Shown: piece after piece, positions 8,061 to 16,352 of the stretch
Layout of the letters: every line of letters begins with the position of its first letter
How positions within the stretch are numbered: position 1 is the first letter of the stretch
Assembly (NCBI GenBank): GCA_023393475.1
Contig: JAEWLC010000053.1
Span: 124,001-188,000 of the forward strand
From: Pseudomonadota bacterium
Lineage (GTDB): Bacteria; Pseudomonadota; Alphaproteobacteria; Rhizobiales; Devosiaceae
Direction: 5' to 3'
DNA length: 64,000 nucleotides
Notes under the pieces: generated by a model
The model's database searches: none
Told to the model about the DNA's origin: nothing
What the model saw: only the letters and a program-made list of their open reading frames with translations
Position numbers and translations under genes: made by a program

Positions 8061-9068
8061 ATGGCTGTACGCGTCGCAATCAATGGCTTCGGCCGCATCG
8101 GCCGCAACATTCTGCGCGCCATCGTCGAAAGCGGCCGCAACGACATCGAAGTCGTCGCCGTCAACGATCTCGGTCCGGTCGAAACCAACGCCCACCTGCT
8201 GCGCTACGACAGCGTGCACGGCAAGTTCCCGCACGAAGTGAAGGTCGAAGGCGACACGATCACCGCCGGCAACCAGAAGTTCAAGGTCACCGCCGTCAAG
8301 GACCCGGCGCAGCTGCCGCACAAGGAGCTCGGCGTCGAGATCGTGCTCGAGTGCACCGGCATCTTCACGTCGAAGGAAAAGGCCTCGGCCCACCTCGCCG
8401 CCGGCGCCAAGAAGGTGATCATCTCGGCCCCCGGCGAAGGCGCCGACAAGACCATCGTCTACGGCATCAACCACGCCCTGCTCGGCAAGGACGACGTGGT
8501 GATCTCGAACGGCTCGTGCACCACCAACTGCCTCGCCCCGATGGCCAAGGTGATGAACGATCTCGTCGGCATCGAGAAGGGGATGATGACCACCATCCAC
8601 TCCTACACCGGTGACCAGCCGACGCTCGACACCATGCACAAGGACCTCTACCGCGCCCGCGCCGCGGCCCTGAGCCAGATCCCGACCTCGACCGGCGCCG
8701 CCAAGGCGATCGGCCTCGTGCTGCCCGAACTGAAGGGCAAGCTGGACGGTATCTCGATCCGCGTGCCGACCCCGAACGTGTCGCTCGTCGACCTGAAGTT
8801 CATTTCGAAGCGCAATACCACCGTCCAGGAAGTGAACGACGCGCTGATCGCCGCCTCGGAGGGCGCGCTCAAGGGCGTGATGACCTACACCCTGCACCCG
8901 CTGGTCTCGTCGGACCTCAACCACGATCCGCACTCGTCGACCATCCTCATCGACCAGACCAAGGTCGTCGACGGCAACTTCGTCAACATCATGGGCTGGT
9001 ACGACAACGAGTGGGGCTTCTCGAACCGCATGGCCGACGTCACGGCGCTGTTCGCCAAGACGCTCTGA
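8061..9068 (+). CDS. gap: type I glyceraldehyde-3-phosphate dehydrogenase
   Basis: This 335-residue glycolytic enzyme oxidises glyceraldehyde-3-phosphate to 1,3-bisphosphoglycerate. The Rossmann motif INGFGRIGR is at residues 7-15 and the catalytic Cys153 lies in SNGSCTTNCLAP. The NDLGP after the second strand suggests NAD+ preference. A strong ribosome site (AAGGAG) precedes the ATG. It follows tkt and is closed by a strong terminator at 9158. In many relatives pgk follows directly; here an insert intervenes. Confidence 0.98.
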   Translation: MAVRVAINGFGRIGRNILRAIVESGRNDIEVVAVNDLGPVETNAHLLRYDSVHGKFPHEVKVEGDTITAGNQKFKVTAVKDPAQLPHKELGVEIVLECTGIFTSKEKASAHLAAGAKKVIISAPGEGADKTIVYGINHALLGKDDVVISNGSCTTNCLAPMAKVMNDLVGIEKGMMTTIHSYTGDQPTLDTMHKDLYRARAAALSQIPTSTGAAKAIGLVLPELKGKLDGISIRVPTPNVSLVDLKFISKRNTTVQEVNDALIAASEGALKGVMTYTLHPLVSSDLNHDPHSSTILIDQTKVVDGNFVNIMGWYDNEWGFSNRMADVTALFAKTL

Positions 9069-9157
9069 TTGTGATCGCCCACATAGGTTTAGACGATCCA
9101 AACCACAGTGCGGCTCATTGACCAGTAACAGTTTGGCTCAGGGTTGAGTAAGTTAGG

Positions 9158-9187
9158 AAAGGCCCCGGATTCCGGGGCCTTTTGCTT
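9158..9187 (+). terminator. rho-independent terminator after gap
   Basis: The hairpin GGCCCCGG-ATT-CCGGGGCC (9161-9179) is followed by TTTTGCTTT. It separates the tkt-gap unit from the inserted genes. Confidence 0.85.
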
Positions 9188-9365
9188 TGGGTTGCGGACA
9201 CGGATCAATGCACTGTCTTGGCCGTCTACCTCAGAGGCCGACCGCCGGATGCGCATGTCACTGCCGACTGCGTGATGCCGACGACCAACACGCACATCGG
9301 ATGTTGAAGTCGCGCCTCGATGGCGTATCGTCCGCGGTTGATCGAATAGGCGTGGAGGCCAACAT

Positions 9366-9763
9366 ATGACCGAGACGCCTACCACGCCACACAATGATGA
9401 CATTCAAGAGGCTTTGCGGAGCTACTACTCCGAGAATGGATTCTCGTTGGTTGGAATCGATCTGTTCTGCCTTGGCACGATCCGCGCTTCGAAGGCGCTC
9501 ACGCTTTTGCTGACGATGATTGGCAGCGCAAAGCATCCAGAAACCGGCCGATCGCCATTCTCTCAAGTCTGCATCGCTTTTCCATCGACTGCGATGCCAC
9601 CCGACGCGGCTGCCAAGCTTCTCGCGAGCATTGCCGTCCAGGTCAGTAACAACAACACCGCCCTGCCGGTAGGCGTGGAGCCTAAAGATTGGGTGACGAA
9701 GTGGACAATGCCAAGACCACCCCGGCGCCGACCGGCGCCAAGCCCCAGTTCTTCACGGAGTGA
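9366..9763 (+). pseudogene. orphan hypothetical gene, probably frameshifted near 9691
   Basis: A strong GGAGG site precedes the ATG at 9366. The frame gives about 110 plausible residues (MTETPTTPHNDD... to ...VGVEPKDW). After that the same frame becomes an Arg/Ser-rich shadow of the next gene. Adding one G to the GGG run at 9691-9693 restores a reading ending GDEVDNAKTTPAPTGAKPQF-FTE, with a TGA at 9761 that overlaps the next ATG as TGATG. A single-base deletion (or sequence error) is therefore the simplest reading. Codon use is less GC-biased than in neighbouring genes. I recognise no family; the likely full product is about 132 residues with a Pro/Ala/Thr-rich tail. Confidence 0.55.
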
Positions 9764-9963
9764 TGGCGATGACCGCTACCAATACCACGCAGGGTTTCGT
9801 CGATCGCATCCGCGCCCTTCGCTCGGAGGGCCGGCAGTCCGTCTCGACTGTCATGAAGAAGGTGCGTGCCGGGTACTTCGGCACCACCACCGATCTGGAG
9901 CTGGATCAGGTCATGGACGACATGTTCGATGATGTCGTCGAGAAGGCAGGCTTCGCTCGCTGA
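9763..9963 (+). CDS. small hypothetical protein
   Basis: This 66-residue protein begins MAMTATNTTQGFVDRIRALR and has an acidic helical second half (TTDLELDQVMDDMFDDVVEK). Its ATG overlaps the restored stop of the preceding frameshifted gene (TGATG) and a GGAG lies just upstream, so the two look like a coupled pair. No family is recognised. It sits in the lower-GC insert between gap and pgk. Function unknown. Confidence 0.6.
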   Translation: MAMTATNTTQGFVDRIRALRSEGRQSVSTVMKKVRAGYFGTTTDLELDQVMDDMFDDVVEKAGFAR

Positions 9964-10144
9964 GCGACTTCATCCCGCAACGCGGGGGCTGGAATAACCA
10001 AACCAGCCGGAATCTTTTCGGCTCGGGTGCTTTAGGGGTTCCCCGCCCACCGGGCAAGCCGGCCTCCTGCATGGCAGCCATCGCGCGATGCCGCACCCGG
10101 TCGAACCTTACGTCTCCGTCCTGCTTGGTCCTGCGAGCCCGCTG

Positions 10145-10172
10145 TTGCCCATCCCGCAATCCTTGCTATAGC
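10145..10172 (+). promoter_or_regulatory. candidate promoter of pgk
   Basis: TTGCCC (10145-10150) and TATAGC (10167-10172, preceded by TTGC) are 16 bases apart. They lie 33 bases upstream of the pgk start, giving a short leader with AGCGGA as ribosome site. Confidence 0.4.
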
Positions 10173-10204
10173 AGCGGCACCCTTCCTTGCAGCGGATGCG
10201 TCCC

Positions 10205-11404
10205 ATGCCGGCTTTCAAGACCCTCGACGATCTCGATCTCTCCGCCAAGCGCGTGCTGGTCCGTGCCGACCTCAATGTGCCGGTCGCCGATGGCAAGGTG
10301 ACCGACGCCACCCGCATCGAGCGGCTGGTACCCACCATCCGCGAGATCATCAAGGTCGACGGCAAGGCCATCATCCTCAGCCATTTCGGCCGTCCCAAGG
10401 GCAAGGTCGATCCGGAATACTCGCTCGAGCAGGTCGTGCAGGCCGTCGCCGAGGAGACCGGGCATCCGGTGGGCTTCGTTGCCACCGACTGGGTCGATGT
10501 CGACAAGGCCCGCCAGGCGATCGACGAGGCCCCTGCCGGCTCGATCCTCGTGCTCGAGAACACCCGCTTCCATCCCGGCGAGGAGCAGAACGACCCCGAA
10601 CTGGCCAAGCGCATGGCTTCGCTCGGCGATATCTTCGTCAACGATGCCTTCTCCGCGGCCCACCGCGCCCACGCCTCCACCGAGGCCATCGCCCACCTGT
10701 TGCCCGCCGCCGCCGGTCGCGCCATGCAGCAGGAACTGAGCGCCCTCGAGCAGGGGCTCGGCGCGCCCGAGCGCCCGGTGATCGCCATCGTCGGCGGCGC
10801 CAAGGTGTCGACCAAGATCGACCTCCTGGAAAACCTCATCACCAAGGTCGATGCCCTCGTCATCGGCGGCGCGATGGCCAACACCTTCCTCCATGCCGGC
10901 GGGCTCGGCGTCGGCAAGTCGTTGGCCGAGAAGGACCTCGCCGAGACCGCCAACCGCATCCGAGACAAGGCTGAGGCGGCGCACTGCGCCATCATCCTGC
11001 CGATCGATGCGACTGTTGCCTGGCACTTCGAGGCCAACGCCCCGCACCGCTTCTACGGCGTCGACTCGATGGATCCCGAAGGCATGATCCTCGATGTCGG
11101 CCCGGGCTCGATCGAGCGCATCAAGGGCGCCATCGATGAGGCCAAGACCGTCGTCTGGAATGGGCCGCTCGGCGCCTTCGAGATGAAGCCCTTCGACCAC
11201 GGCACCGTTGAGATCGCGCGCTACGTCGCCGAGCGCACCCATGCCGGCAAGGTCGTTTCCGTCGCCGGCGGTGGCGACACCGTCGCCGCCCTCGCCCATG
11301 CCGAGGTGAAGAACCAGTTCACCTACGTCTCCACCGCCGGTGGCGCATTCCTCGAATGGATGGAAGGCAAGGCCCTGCCCGGCGTCGAGGCGCTGAAGGG
11401 GTAA
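10205..11404 (+). CDS. pgk: phosphoglycerate kinase
   Basis: This 399-residue enzyme makes ATP from 1,3-bisphosphoglycerate in glycolysis. Family motifs are clear: VLVRADLNVP near residue 20, SHFGRPKG near 60, FVNDAFSAAHRAHAST near 145, GGAKVSTKI near 200 and the C-terminal VAGGGDTVAAL. I chose the ATG at 10205 (MPAFKTLDDL), which has AGCGGA 8 bases upstream and fits the family N-terminus, over in-frame ATGs at 10187 and 10196. The fba gene follows 105 bases later on the same strand. Confidence 0.97.
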   Translation: MPAFKTLDDLDLSAKRVLVRADLNVPVADGKVTDATRIERLVPTIREIIKVDGKAIILSHFGRPKGKVDPEYSLEQVVQAVAEETGHPVGFVATDWVDVDKARQAIDEAPAGSILVLENTRFHPGEEQNDPELAKRMASLGDIFVNDAFSAAHRAHASTEAIAHLLPAAAGRAMQQELSALEQGLGAPERPVIAIVGGAKVSTKIDLLENLITKVDALVIGGAMANTFLHAGGLGVGKSLAEKDLAETANRIRDKAEAAHCAIILPIDATVAWHFEANAPHRFYGVDSMDPEGMILDVGPGSIERIKGAIDEAKTVVWNGPLGAFEMKPFDHGTVEIARYVAERTHAGKVVSVAGGGDTVAALAHAEVKNQFTYVSTAGGAFLEWMEGKALPGVEALKG

Positions 11405-11509
11405 GCTGGGCGTTTTCCCTCCCCACCTTCGTCTGAGAACCAACGTCTAGTCGAACCGGGCTGGGGGCTGTGGCATTGTACGGCCATTGCAAATGGAGAC
11501 CCTCCCGCA

Positions 11510-12535
11510 ATGGCCTCACTCAATGCAATCGCCAAGAAACTCGTCGCTTCCGGCAAGGGCATCCTCGCCGCCGACGAATCCGAAGGCACCATTGCCAAGC
11601 GTTTCGCCCTCATTGGACTGCCGGTGACCCTGGAGACGCGTCGCGACTACCGCGAAATGCTGTTCCGCTCGACCGACGCAATGCGCGACTACATCTCGGG
11701 TGTCATCCTCACCGAGGAAACGCTGGAACAGAAGGCCAAGGACGGCACGAGCTTCCACCAGCTCTTCGATGAAGCCGACGTAATCCCCGGCATCAAGGTC
11801 GATCGCGGCGCGCTCCCGATGCCGGGCAGCAAGGACGAAAAGATCACCGAGGGCCTCGATGGCCTACGCCAGCGGCTCGCGCACTATGCCAAGCTCGGCG
11901 CCGGCTTTGCCAAGTGGCGCGGCGTCATCGCCATCACCAGTTACGCCCCCTCGCGCAACGGCATCCGTGCCAATGCCCACGCGCTCGCCCGCTACGCCAT
12001 GTACTGCCAGGAAGCCGGCATCGTGCCCGTGGTCGAGCCGGAAGTCCTCGCCGATGGCGAGCCCGGCGATCACTCGATCGAGCGTTGCGAGGAGGTCACC
12101 GCCGAGACGCTCGCCACCGTGTTCCAGGAACTCCGCCTCGCCGGCGTCGACCTCAGCGGCATGCTGCTGAAGCCTAACATGGTGACGCCCGGCCTGCGTT
12201 CTCGTGACCGGGCGAGCGTCGAGGAAGTCGCCCAGCGCACCGTGGACACACTGCGCCAGAACGTGCCCGCCGCAGTCCCCGGCGTCGCTTTCCTCTCGGG
12301 CGGCCAGTCCGATGAGGAAGCGACCGCGCACCTAAGTGCCATGAACCAGATCGGCGGCCTGCCCTGGGCCCTCACTTTCTCCTATGGCCGTGCGCTCCAG
12401 ACCTCGGCGCTCGTTACCTGGAACGGCGAGGAAGCCAACGTGCCCGCCGCGCAGAAGGCATTCGCCCACCGCGCCCGCATGAACGCGCTCGCCTCGCTGG
12501 GCCAGTACAAGCCCGAGCTCGACCTCGCGGCCTGA
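11510..12535 (+). CDS. class I fructose-bisphosphate aldolase
   Basis: This 341-residue Schiff-base aldolase is of the eukaryote-like class I type and cleaves fructose-1,6-bisphosphate to the two triose phosphates. The lysine that forms the imine lies in GMLLKPNMV (about residue 222). Also seen are GILAADESEGT near the N-terminus, the VEPEVLADG strand and the C-terminal FLSGGQSDEEAT and LTFSYGRALQ motifs. It continues the glycolytic run after pgk and ends at a strong terminator. Gene names differ between organisms (fda, fbaB), so none is assigned. Confidence 0.95.
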   Translation: MASLNAIAKKLVASGKGILAADESEGTIAKRFALIGLPVTLETRRDYREMLFRSTDAMRDYISGVILTEETLEQKAKDGTSFHQLFDEADVIPGIKVDRGALPMPGSKDEKITEGLDGLRQRLAHYAKLGAGFAKWRGVIAITSYAPSRNGIRANAHALARYAMYCQEAGIVPVVEPEVLADGEPGDHSIERCEEVTAETLATVFQELRLAGVDLSGMLLKPNMVTPGLRSRDRASVEEVAQRTVDTLRQNVPAAVPGVAFLSGGQSDEEATAHLSAMNQIGGLPWALTFSYGRALQTSALVTWNGEEANVPAAQKAFAHRARMNALASLGQYKPELDLAA

Positions 12536-12563
12536 GTTACACCCGCCAATCTCCCGCGACTGC

Positions 12564-12592
12564 GGGGCGCTCCGGCGCCCCTTTTCTTTTCT
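12564..12592 (+). terminator. rho-independent terminator after the aldolase gene
   Basis: The GC-rich hairpin GGGGCGC-TCCG-GCGCCCC (12564-12581) is followed by TTTTCTTTTCT. Confidence 0.85.
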
Positions 12593-12662
12593 GCTAACCG
12601 ACTGCCCGCATACTGCCAGAATCCGGCTCCACATCGGCGCATCCGCCGCTATAAGTCGCACC

Positions 12663-13217
12663 ATGTCAGCCGAACTCTACTTGATCGCCCCCACCGCCCT
12701 GCCGCTGGACCGTCTCGCCCCGGCGTTGGACGCCGCGCTCGCCGAGCATGAGGTCGCCGCCCTGCTGCTGCCGCGTGGCGAGCTGCCGGAGAACGCCTAC
12801 AAGGCGCTGGCCAAGAAGCTCGTGCCCATGGCGCAGGCCAAGGGCGCCGCCGTTCTGGTGGAAGGAGACCCGGGCATCGTGCGCCTTCTCGGAGCCGATG
12901 GCCTGCATGTCACCGGCGACAACAAGTCCGTGAAAGCGGCGATCGCCGCGCTCAAGCCCGACCTGATCGTCGGTGTCGGCGGGGTCGCCACCCGCGACGA
13001 TGCCATGGCCAAGGGCGAACTGGGCGTCGACTACATCCTATTTGGGCCGCTTTCCGGGGCCATATCTGCCGAGGTGCGCGAAATCGCGCGTTGGTGGGCA
13101 GAGACCATGGAAGTGCCGAGCGTTTTGTCCGATCCCGAGGCCGGGTTCGCCGGTTACGAGGCCGAAGGTTGCGAGTTCATCGGCCTGCAATTGCCGGTGA
13201 CGGAGCAGGTCGCCTGA
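12663..13217 (+). CDS. ThiE/TenI-like (TMP-synthase fold) protein, function uncertain
   Basis: This 184-residue alpha/beta protein has the thiamine-phosphate-synthase/TenI fold pattern. GADGLHVTGDNKSV sits where ThiE has its GADGVHLGQED-type segment, and VDYILFGPLSG sits where ThiE has the xGPxFxTxTK segment. The Gln-Glu-Asp and Thr-Lys residues expected for pyrophosphate and Mg binding are absent, and the protein is shorter than ThiE (about 210). True TMP synthase activity is therefore doubtful; a divergent TenI-like role is as likely. Its TGA overlaps the start of the Sel1 gene (TGATG), so the two are coupled. Confidence 0.75.
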   Translation: MSAELYLIAPTALPLDRLAPALDAALAEHEVAALLLPRGELPENAYKALAKKLVPMAQAKGAAVLVEGDPGIVRLLGADGLHVTGDNKSVKAAIAALKPDLIVGVGGVATRDDAMAKGELGVDYILFGPLSGAISAEVREIARWWAETMEVPSVLSDPEAGFAGYEAEGCEFIGLQLPVTEQVA

Positions 13218-14320
13218 TGCGTCGGCTGGGTATCGCAATTCTGGCCGCCGCGCTGACCTTGCCGGCTTTCGCGCAGGCCGACGCCGGCGGCGCCGTCGAT
13301 CTGCGGCCAAAGAACATGCAGTATCCCGACAATCTCGGCTTCGAGGACCTGCCGATCGGCCCTGTGCCGCAGGAGTTCTACAACCAGGGTCCGACCGATG
13401 CGACCGGCATCAGCGGTCAGATCTTCGGCGAAAAGGTCGACCCCGCCTTCGGCGCTTTCCAGCGCGGCTACTACCTGACGGCGCTCGAGCTCGCACTGCC
13501 GCTGGCCAAGGAAGGCAATGCCCACGCGCAGACGCTGATCGGTGAGATCTACTCCGAGGGTCTTGGCGTCCCGGAAAATCCGGCCGGCGCGGCCGATTGG
13601 TACGGCATGGCCAGCAAGAACGGCGACCCGCTCGCGACCTTCAAGCTGGCCCTGCTCTACCAGGATGGGCGCGGCGTCACCAAGGACCGCAAGCGCGCCG
13701 CCGAACTGTTCAAGACCGCCTCCGACGCGGGCAACATGATGGCCACCTACAATCTCGGCCTGCTCTACGTCGAAGGCACCTATGTCGAGCCAAGCCTCAC
13801 CAAGGCGGCCGAACTCATCGGCGAGGCAGCCAACGCCGGCATCCCAGAGGCCCGTTACGACTACGGCAGCATGCTGCTGGAAGGAGCCGGCGTCGCCCCC
13901 AACCCCGTCGCCGCGGCCGAGCAGTTCCGCCTCGCTGCCGAGGACGGCAACCTCTCCGCCCAGGTCGAGTACGCAACCAGTCTCTATCTCGGCAAGGGCG
14001 TCCCGCAGGATCGTGAGGCCGCCGCCAAGTGGTACGCCCGCGCCGCCGATGCCGGTAACCCGGTCGCCCAGAACCGCTATGCCAAACTGCTTGCGGTCGG
14101 CGAAGGCGTGCCGGCTGATCTCGAGGAAGCGGCGATGTATCGCGCGCTCGCCCGCCGCCAGGGGCTGAAGGACGCCCAGCTCGACAAGCTGCTGATGTCC
14201 GCGACGCCCGAAGTGCTGGCGCGCGCCGAGGAGCGGGCCCGCTTCTGGCCATCGGTACCGCCGACCCAGGTCGCCACCAACACGACGCCCCAGGCGACCA
14301 CGACCCCTGCGGCCAATTAG
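13217..14320 (+). CDS. Sel1/TPR-repeat exported protein
   Basis: This 367-residue protein has a signal peptide (residues 1-22, ending AFAQA) followed by about seven Sel1-like repeats of roughly 36 residues between positions 85 and 320, with the repeat core A-x-x-x-L-G-x-x-Y-x-x-G-x-G-V. It ends in a low-complexity Thr/Pro/Ala tail. Sel1 proteins act as scaffolds for protein contacts, often in the periplasm. It is translationally coupled to the ThiE-like gene. No enzymatic role is visible. Confidence 0.88.
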   Translation: MRRLGIAILAAALTLPAFAQADAGGAVDLRPKNMQYPDNLGFEDLPIGPVPQEFYNQGPTDATGISGQIFGEKVDPAFGAFQRGYYLTALELALPLAKEGNAHAQTLIGEIYSEGLGVPENPAGAADWYGMASKNGDPLATFKLALLYQDGRGVTKDRKRAAELFKTASDAGNMMATYNLGLLYVEGTYVEPSLTKAAELIGEAANAGIPEARYDYGSMLLEGAGVAPNPVAAAEQFRLAAEDGNLSAQVEYATSLYLGKGVPQDREAAAKWYARAADAGNPVAQNRYAKLLAVGEGVPADLEEAAMYRALARRQGLKDAQLDKLLMSATPEVLARAEERARFWPSVPPTQVATNTTPQATTTPAAN

Positions 14321-14408
14321 CTCGCCGCCGCGACGCTTGCGCTCGGGAGCGTTCTCGGGCACATAGCGGCCCTTCCCAATTCGATCTATCCCGCGCGGAG
14401 TTTTTCCC

Positions 14409-15200
14409 ATGCGCTCGGCGCTTTTGAACATCATGGTCCAGGCCGCAACCAAGGCCGGCCGTAACCTCGCCAAGGACTTCGGCGAGGTCGAGAACCTGCA
14501 GGTTTCGGTCAAGGGCCCGGCGGATTTCGTCTCCAACGCCGACCGCCGCGCCGAGCAGATCGTCTTCGAAGAACTGCAGAAGGCTCGCCCGACCTATTCC
14601 TTCCTCGGCGAGGAAGGCACCGAGGTGAAGGGCACAGACGGCCAGCACCGCTGGATCGTCGATCCGCTCGACGGCACCACCAATTTCCTCCACGGCATCC
14701 CGATGTTCGCCTGCGCCATTGCGCTCGAGCGCAACGAGGAGATCGTCGCGTCGGTGATCTACAACCCGATCATGGATGAGCTGTTCACCGCCGAAAAGGG
14801 CGGCGGCGCCTGGCTCAACGATCGCAAGCGCCTGCGTGTCGCGGCCCGTAAGCATCTCGCCGATGCGGTGATCGTCACCGGCATCAACTCGCAGGGCCGT
14901 GCCCTCGATGTGCTGCAGCTGAAGCAGCTCGCGCAGGTGGTTCCGGCCGTCGCCGGCATCCGCCGCACCGGCTCCGCCTCGACCGACCTCGCCTGGCTCG
15001 CCGCCGGCCGCTTCGACGGCTACTGGGAAGCCGGCCTCAAGCCATGGGACGTCGCCCCCGGCATGCTGATGGTGCGCGAAGCGGGCGGCACGACTTCGGA
15101 CTACGCCGGCACCACCGGCTCGGTCTGGAACGGCCAGGTCATCTCGGGCAACGAGAAGATCCAGGGCGAGCTGCTGAAGATCGTCAAGGCGGTCAAGTAA
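14409..15200 (+). CDS. suhB: inositol monophosphatase family protein (SuhB-like)
   Basis: This 263-residue Mg2+-dependent phosphatase has the full IMPase set: GEEG near residue 75, WIVDPLDGTTNFLHG near 84-98, and the C-terminal KPWDVAPGMLMVREAGG. It hydrolyses inositol-1-phosphate or related sugar phosphates; SuhB in other bacteria also has a role in rRNA transcription antitermination. A run of T residues and a weak purine site precede the ATG. The length is normal. Confidence 0.92.
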   Translation: MRSALLNIMVQAATKAGRNLAKDFGEVENLQVSVKGPADFVSNADRRAEQIVFEELQKARPTYSFLGEEGTEVKGTDGQHRWIVDPLDGTTNFLHGIPMFACAIALERNEEIVASVIYNPIMDELFTAEKGGGAWLNDRKRLRVAARKHLADAVIVTGINSQGRALDVLQLKQLAQVVPAVAGIRRTGSASTDLAWLAAGRFDGYWEAGLKPWDVAPGMLMVREAGGTTSDYAGTTGSVWNGQVISGNEKIQGELLKIVKAVK

Positions 15201-15344
15201 GGCACCGGCGGCCCAAGCCGCCACCCCCTCGTCGCATTCCCCTGATTTCATGGGGTTAACCGGCAGCGCCGGTCGCCGACCGTTGCGTGGCTTTGCCGAA
15301 GCACACTATTGTCGGGCCGATTGCACTCGACCAAGGGCAGCGAC

Positions 15345-16340
15345 ATGTCGCAGAGCTACGACCCGTACCGGCTTGCGAGCCCCGCAGTCTACCTGGTGAA
15401 GATGATCGTCTTCCTGGTGCTGGTCACACTGGTCGCGGCTATCCTCTACAACCAGCTGATCATCTTCTTCTGGGCCAACCCCTTCATCAACTCGTTGATC
15501 CTGCTGACGTTGGCGATCGGTATCGTCCTCGGCTTCCGGCAGGTCATCCGGCTGTTCCCCGAGATCAACTGGGTGAACTCGCTGCAGGAAGGCCGCATGC
15601 CCTCGACCCAGCCGCGGCTGCTGGCGCCGGTGGCCAACCTCCTGCGCGACCGGCTCGGCGAAGCGGTGATCACCCCATCCTCGATGCGCTCGATCCTCGA
15701 TTCCGTCGGCAACCGCCTCGATGAAGCCAAGGATACGTCGCGCTATCTCACCGGCCTCCTGGTCTTTCTCGGCCTGCTCGGCACCTTCTACGGCCTGCTC
15801 GAGACGGTGACCCATGTCGCCTCCACCATCCAGGCGCTGGACGCCACGGCGGGCGATACGGCAACGCTTTTCTCCAATCTCAAGGAAGGTCTCGCGGCGC
15901 CGCTGGGCGGCATGGGCACCGCCTTCTCCGCTTCCCTGCTCGGCCTCTCCGGCTCGCTGATCCTCGGTTTCCTCGACCTGCAGGCCAGCCAGGCGCAGAA
16001 CGCCTTCTACACCGATCTCGAGGACTGGATGACCTCGATGACCGAGCTCGATCATCCCGTGACGCAGATGCAGGCCACCGGCCTCGGTGTCTCCGGCGAC
16101 GAGATGAGCGCCATCTTCGCCCAGTTCGGCTCCACCCTGCAGAACTCCAACTCGTCGCAGAACGCCATCCGCGCCATGGCGGAACTGGCCCGCGGCATCG
16201 ACGGCCTCGTCAAGCACATCCGGGCCGAGCAGGAGGATTTGCGCAGCCACATCATCCAGCAGGGCGAGACCAACAAGAAGCTGCAGCAGCTGATGGAAGC
16301 GATGATCCGCGAGGGCGAATCCGACCGGCGTTCGAACTAG
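15345..16340 (+). CDS. MotA/TolQ/ExbB-like proton-channel membrane protein
   Basis: This 331-residue membrane protein has two hydrophobic helices near the N-terminus (about residues 20-65) and two more around 140-160 and 190-215. The last pair includes LVFLGLLGTFYGLLETV and GMGTAFSASLLGLSGSL, which resemble the MotA/TolQ channel helices. The C-terminal 100 residues are helical and hydrophilic. The ATG at 15345 has a GGG site; an upstream ATG at 15309 adds 12 polar residues. It lies 12 bases before an OmpA-domain gene, the arrangement of a stator pair. It is not flagellar MotA proper, since no flagellar genes are nearby. Confidence 0.85.
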   Translation: MSQSYDPYRLASPAVYLVKMIVFLVLVTLVAAILYNQLIIFFWANPFINSLILLTLAIGIVLGFRQVIRLFPEINWVNSLQEGRMPSTQPRLLAPVANLLRDRLGEAVITPSSMRSILDSVGNRLDEAKDTSRYLTGLLVFLGLLGTFYGLLETVTHVASTIQALDATAGDTATLFSNLKEGLAAPLGGMGTAFSASLLGLSGSLILGFLDLQASQAQNAFYTDLEDWMTSMTELDHPVTQMQATGLGVSGDEMSAIFAQFGSTLQNSNSSQNAIRAMAELARGIDGLVKHIRAEQEDLRSHIIQQGETNKKLQQLMEAMIREGESDRRSN

Positions 16341-16352
16341 GCAGCGCGCCCG

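Noticed and set aside
12593..12662. TPP riboswitch before the ThiE-like gene
   Set aside because: The 70 bases after the aldolase terminator lack the CTGAGA and ACCTGA-type core.
14321..14408. Conserved suhB-associated RNA upstream of the inositol monophosphatase gene
   Set aside because: I looked for the structured RNA described near suhB in this order but saw no convincing hairpin-terminator arrangement in these 88 bases.
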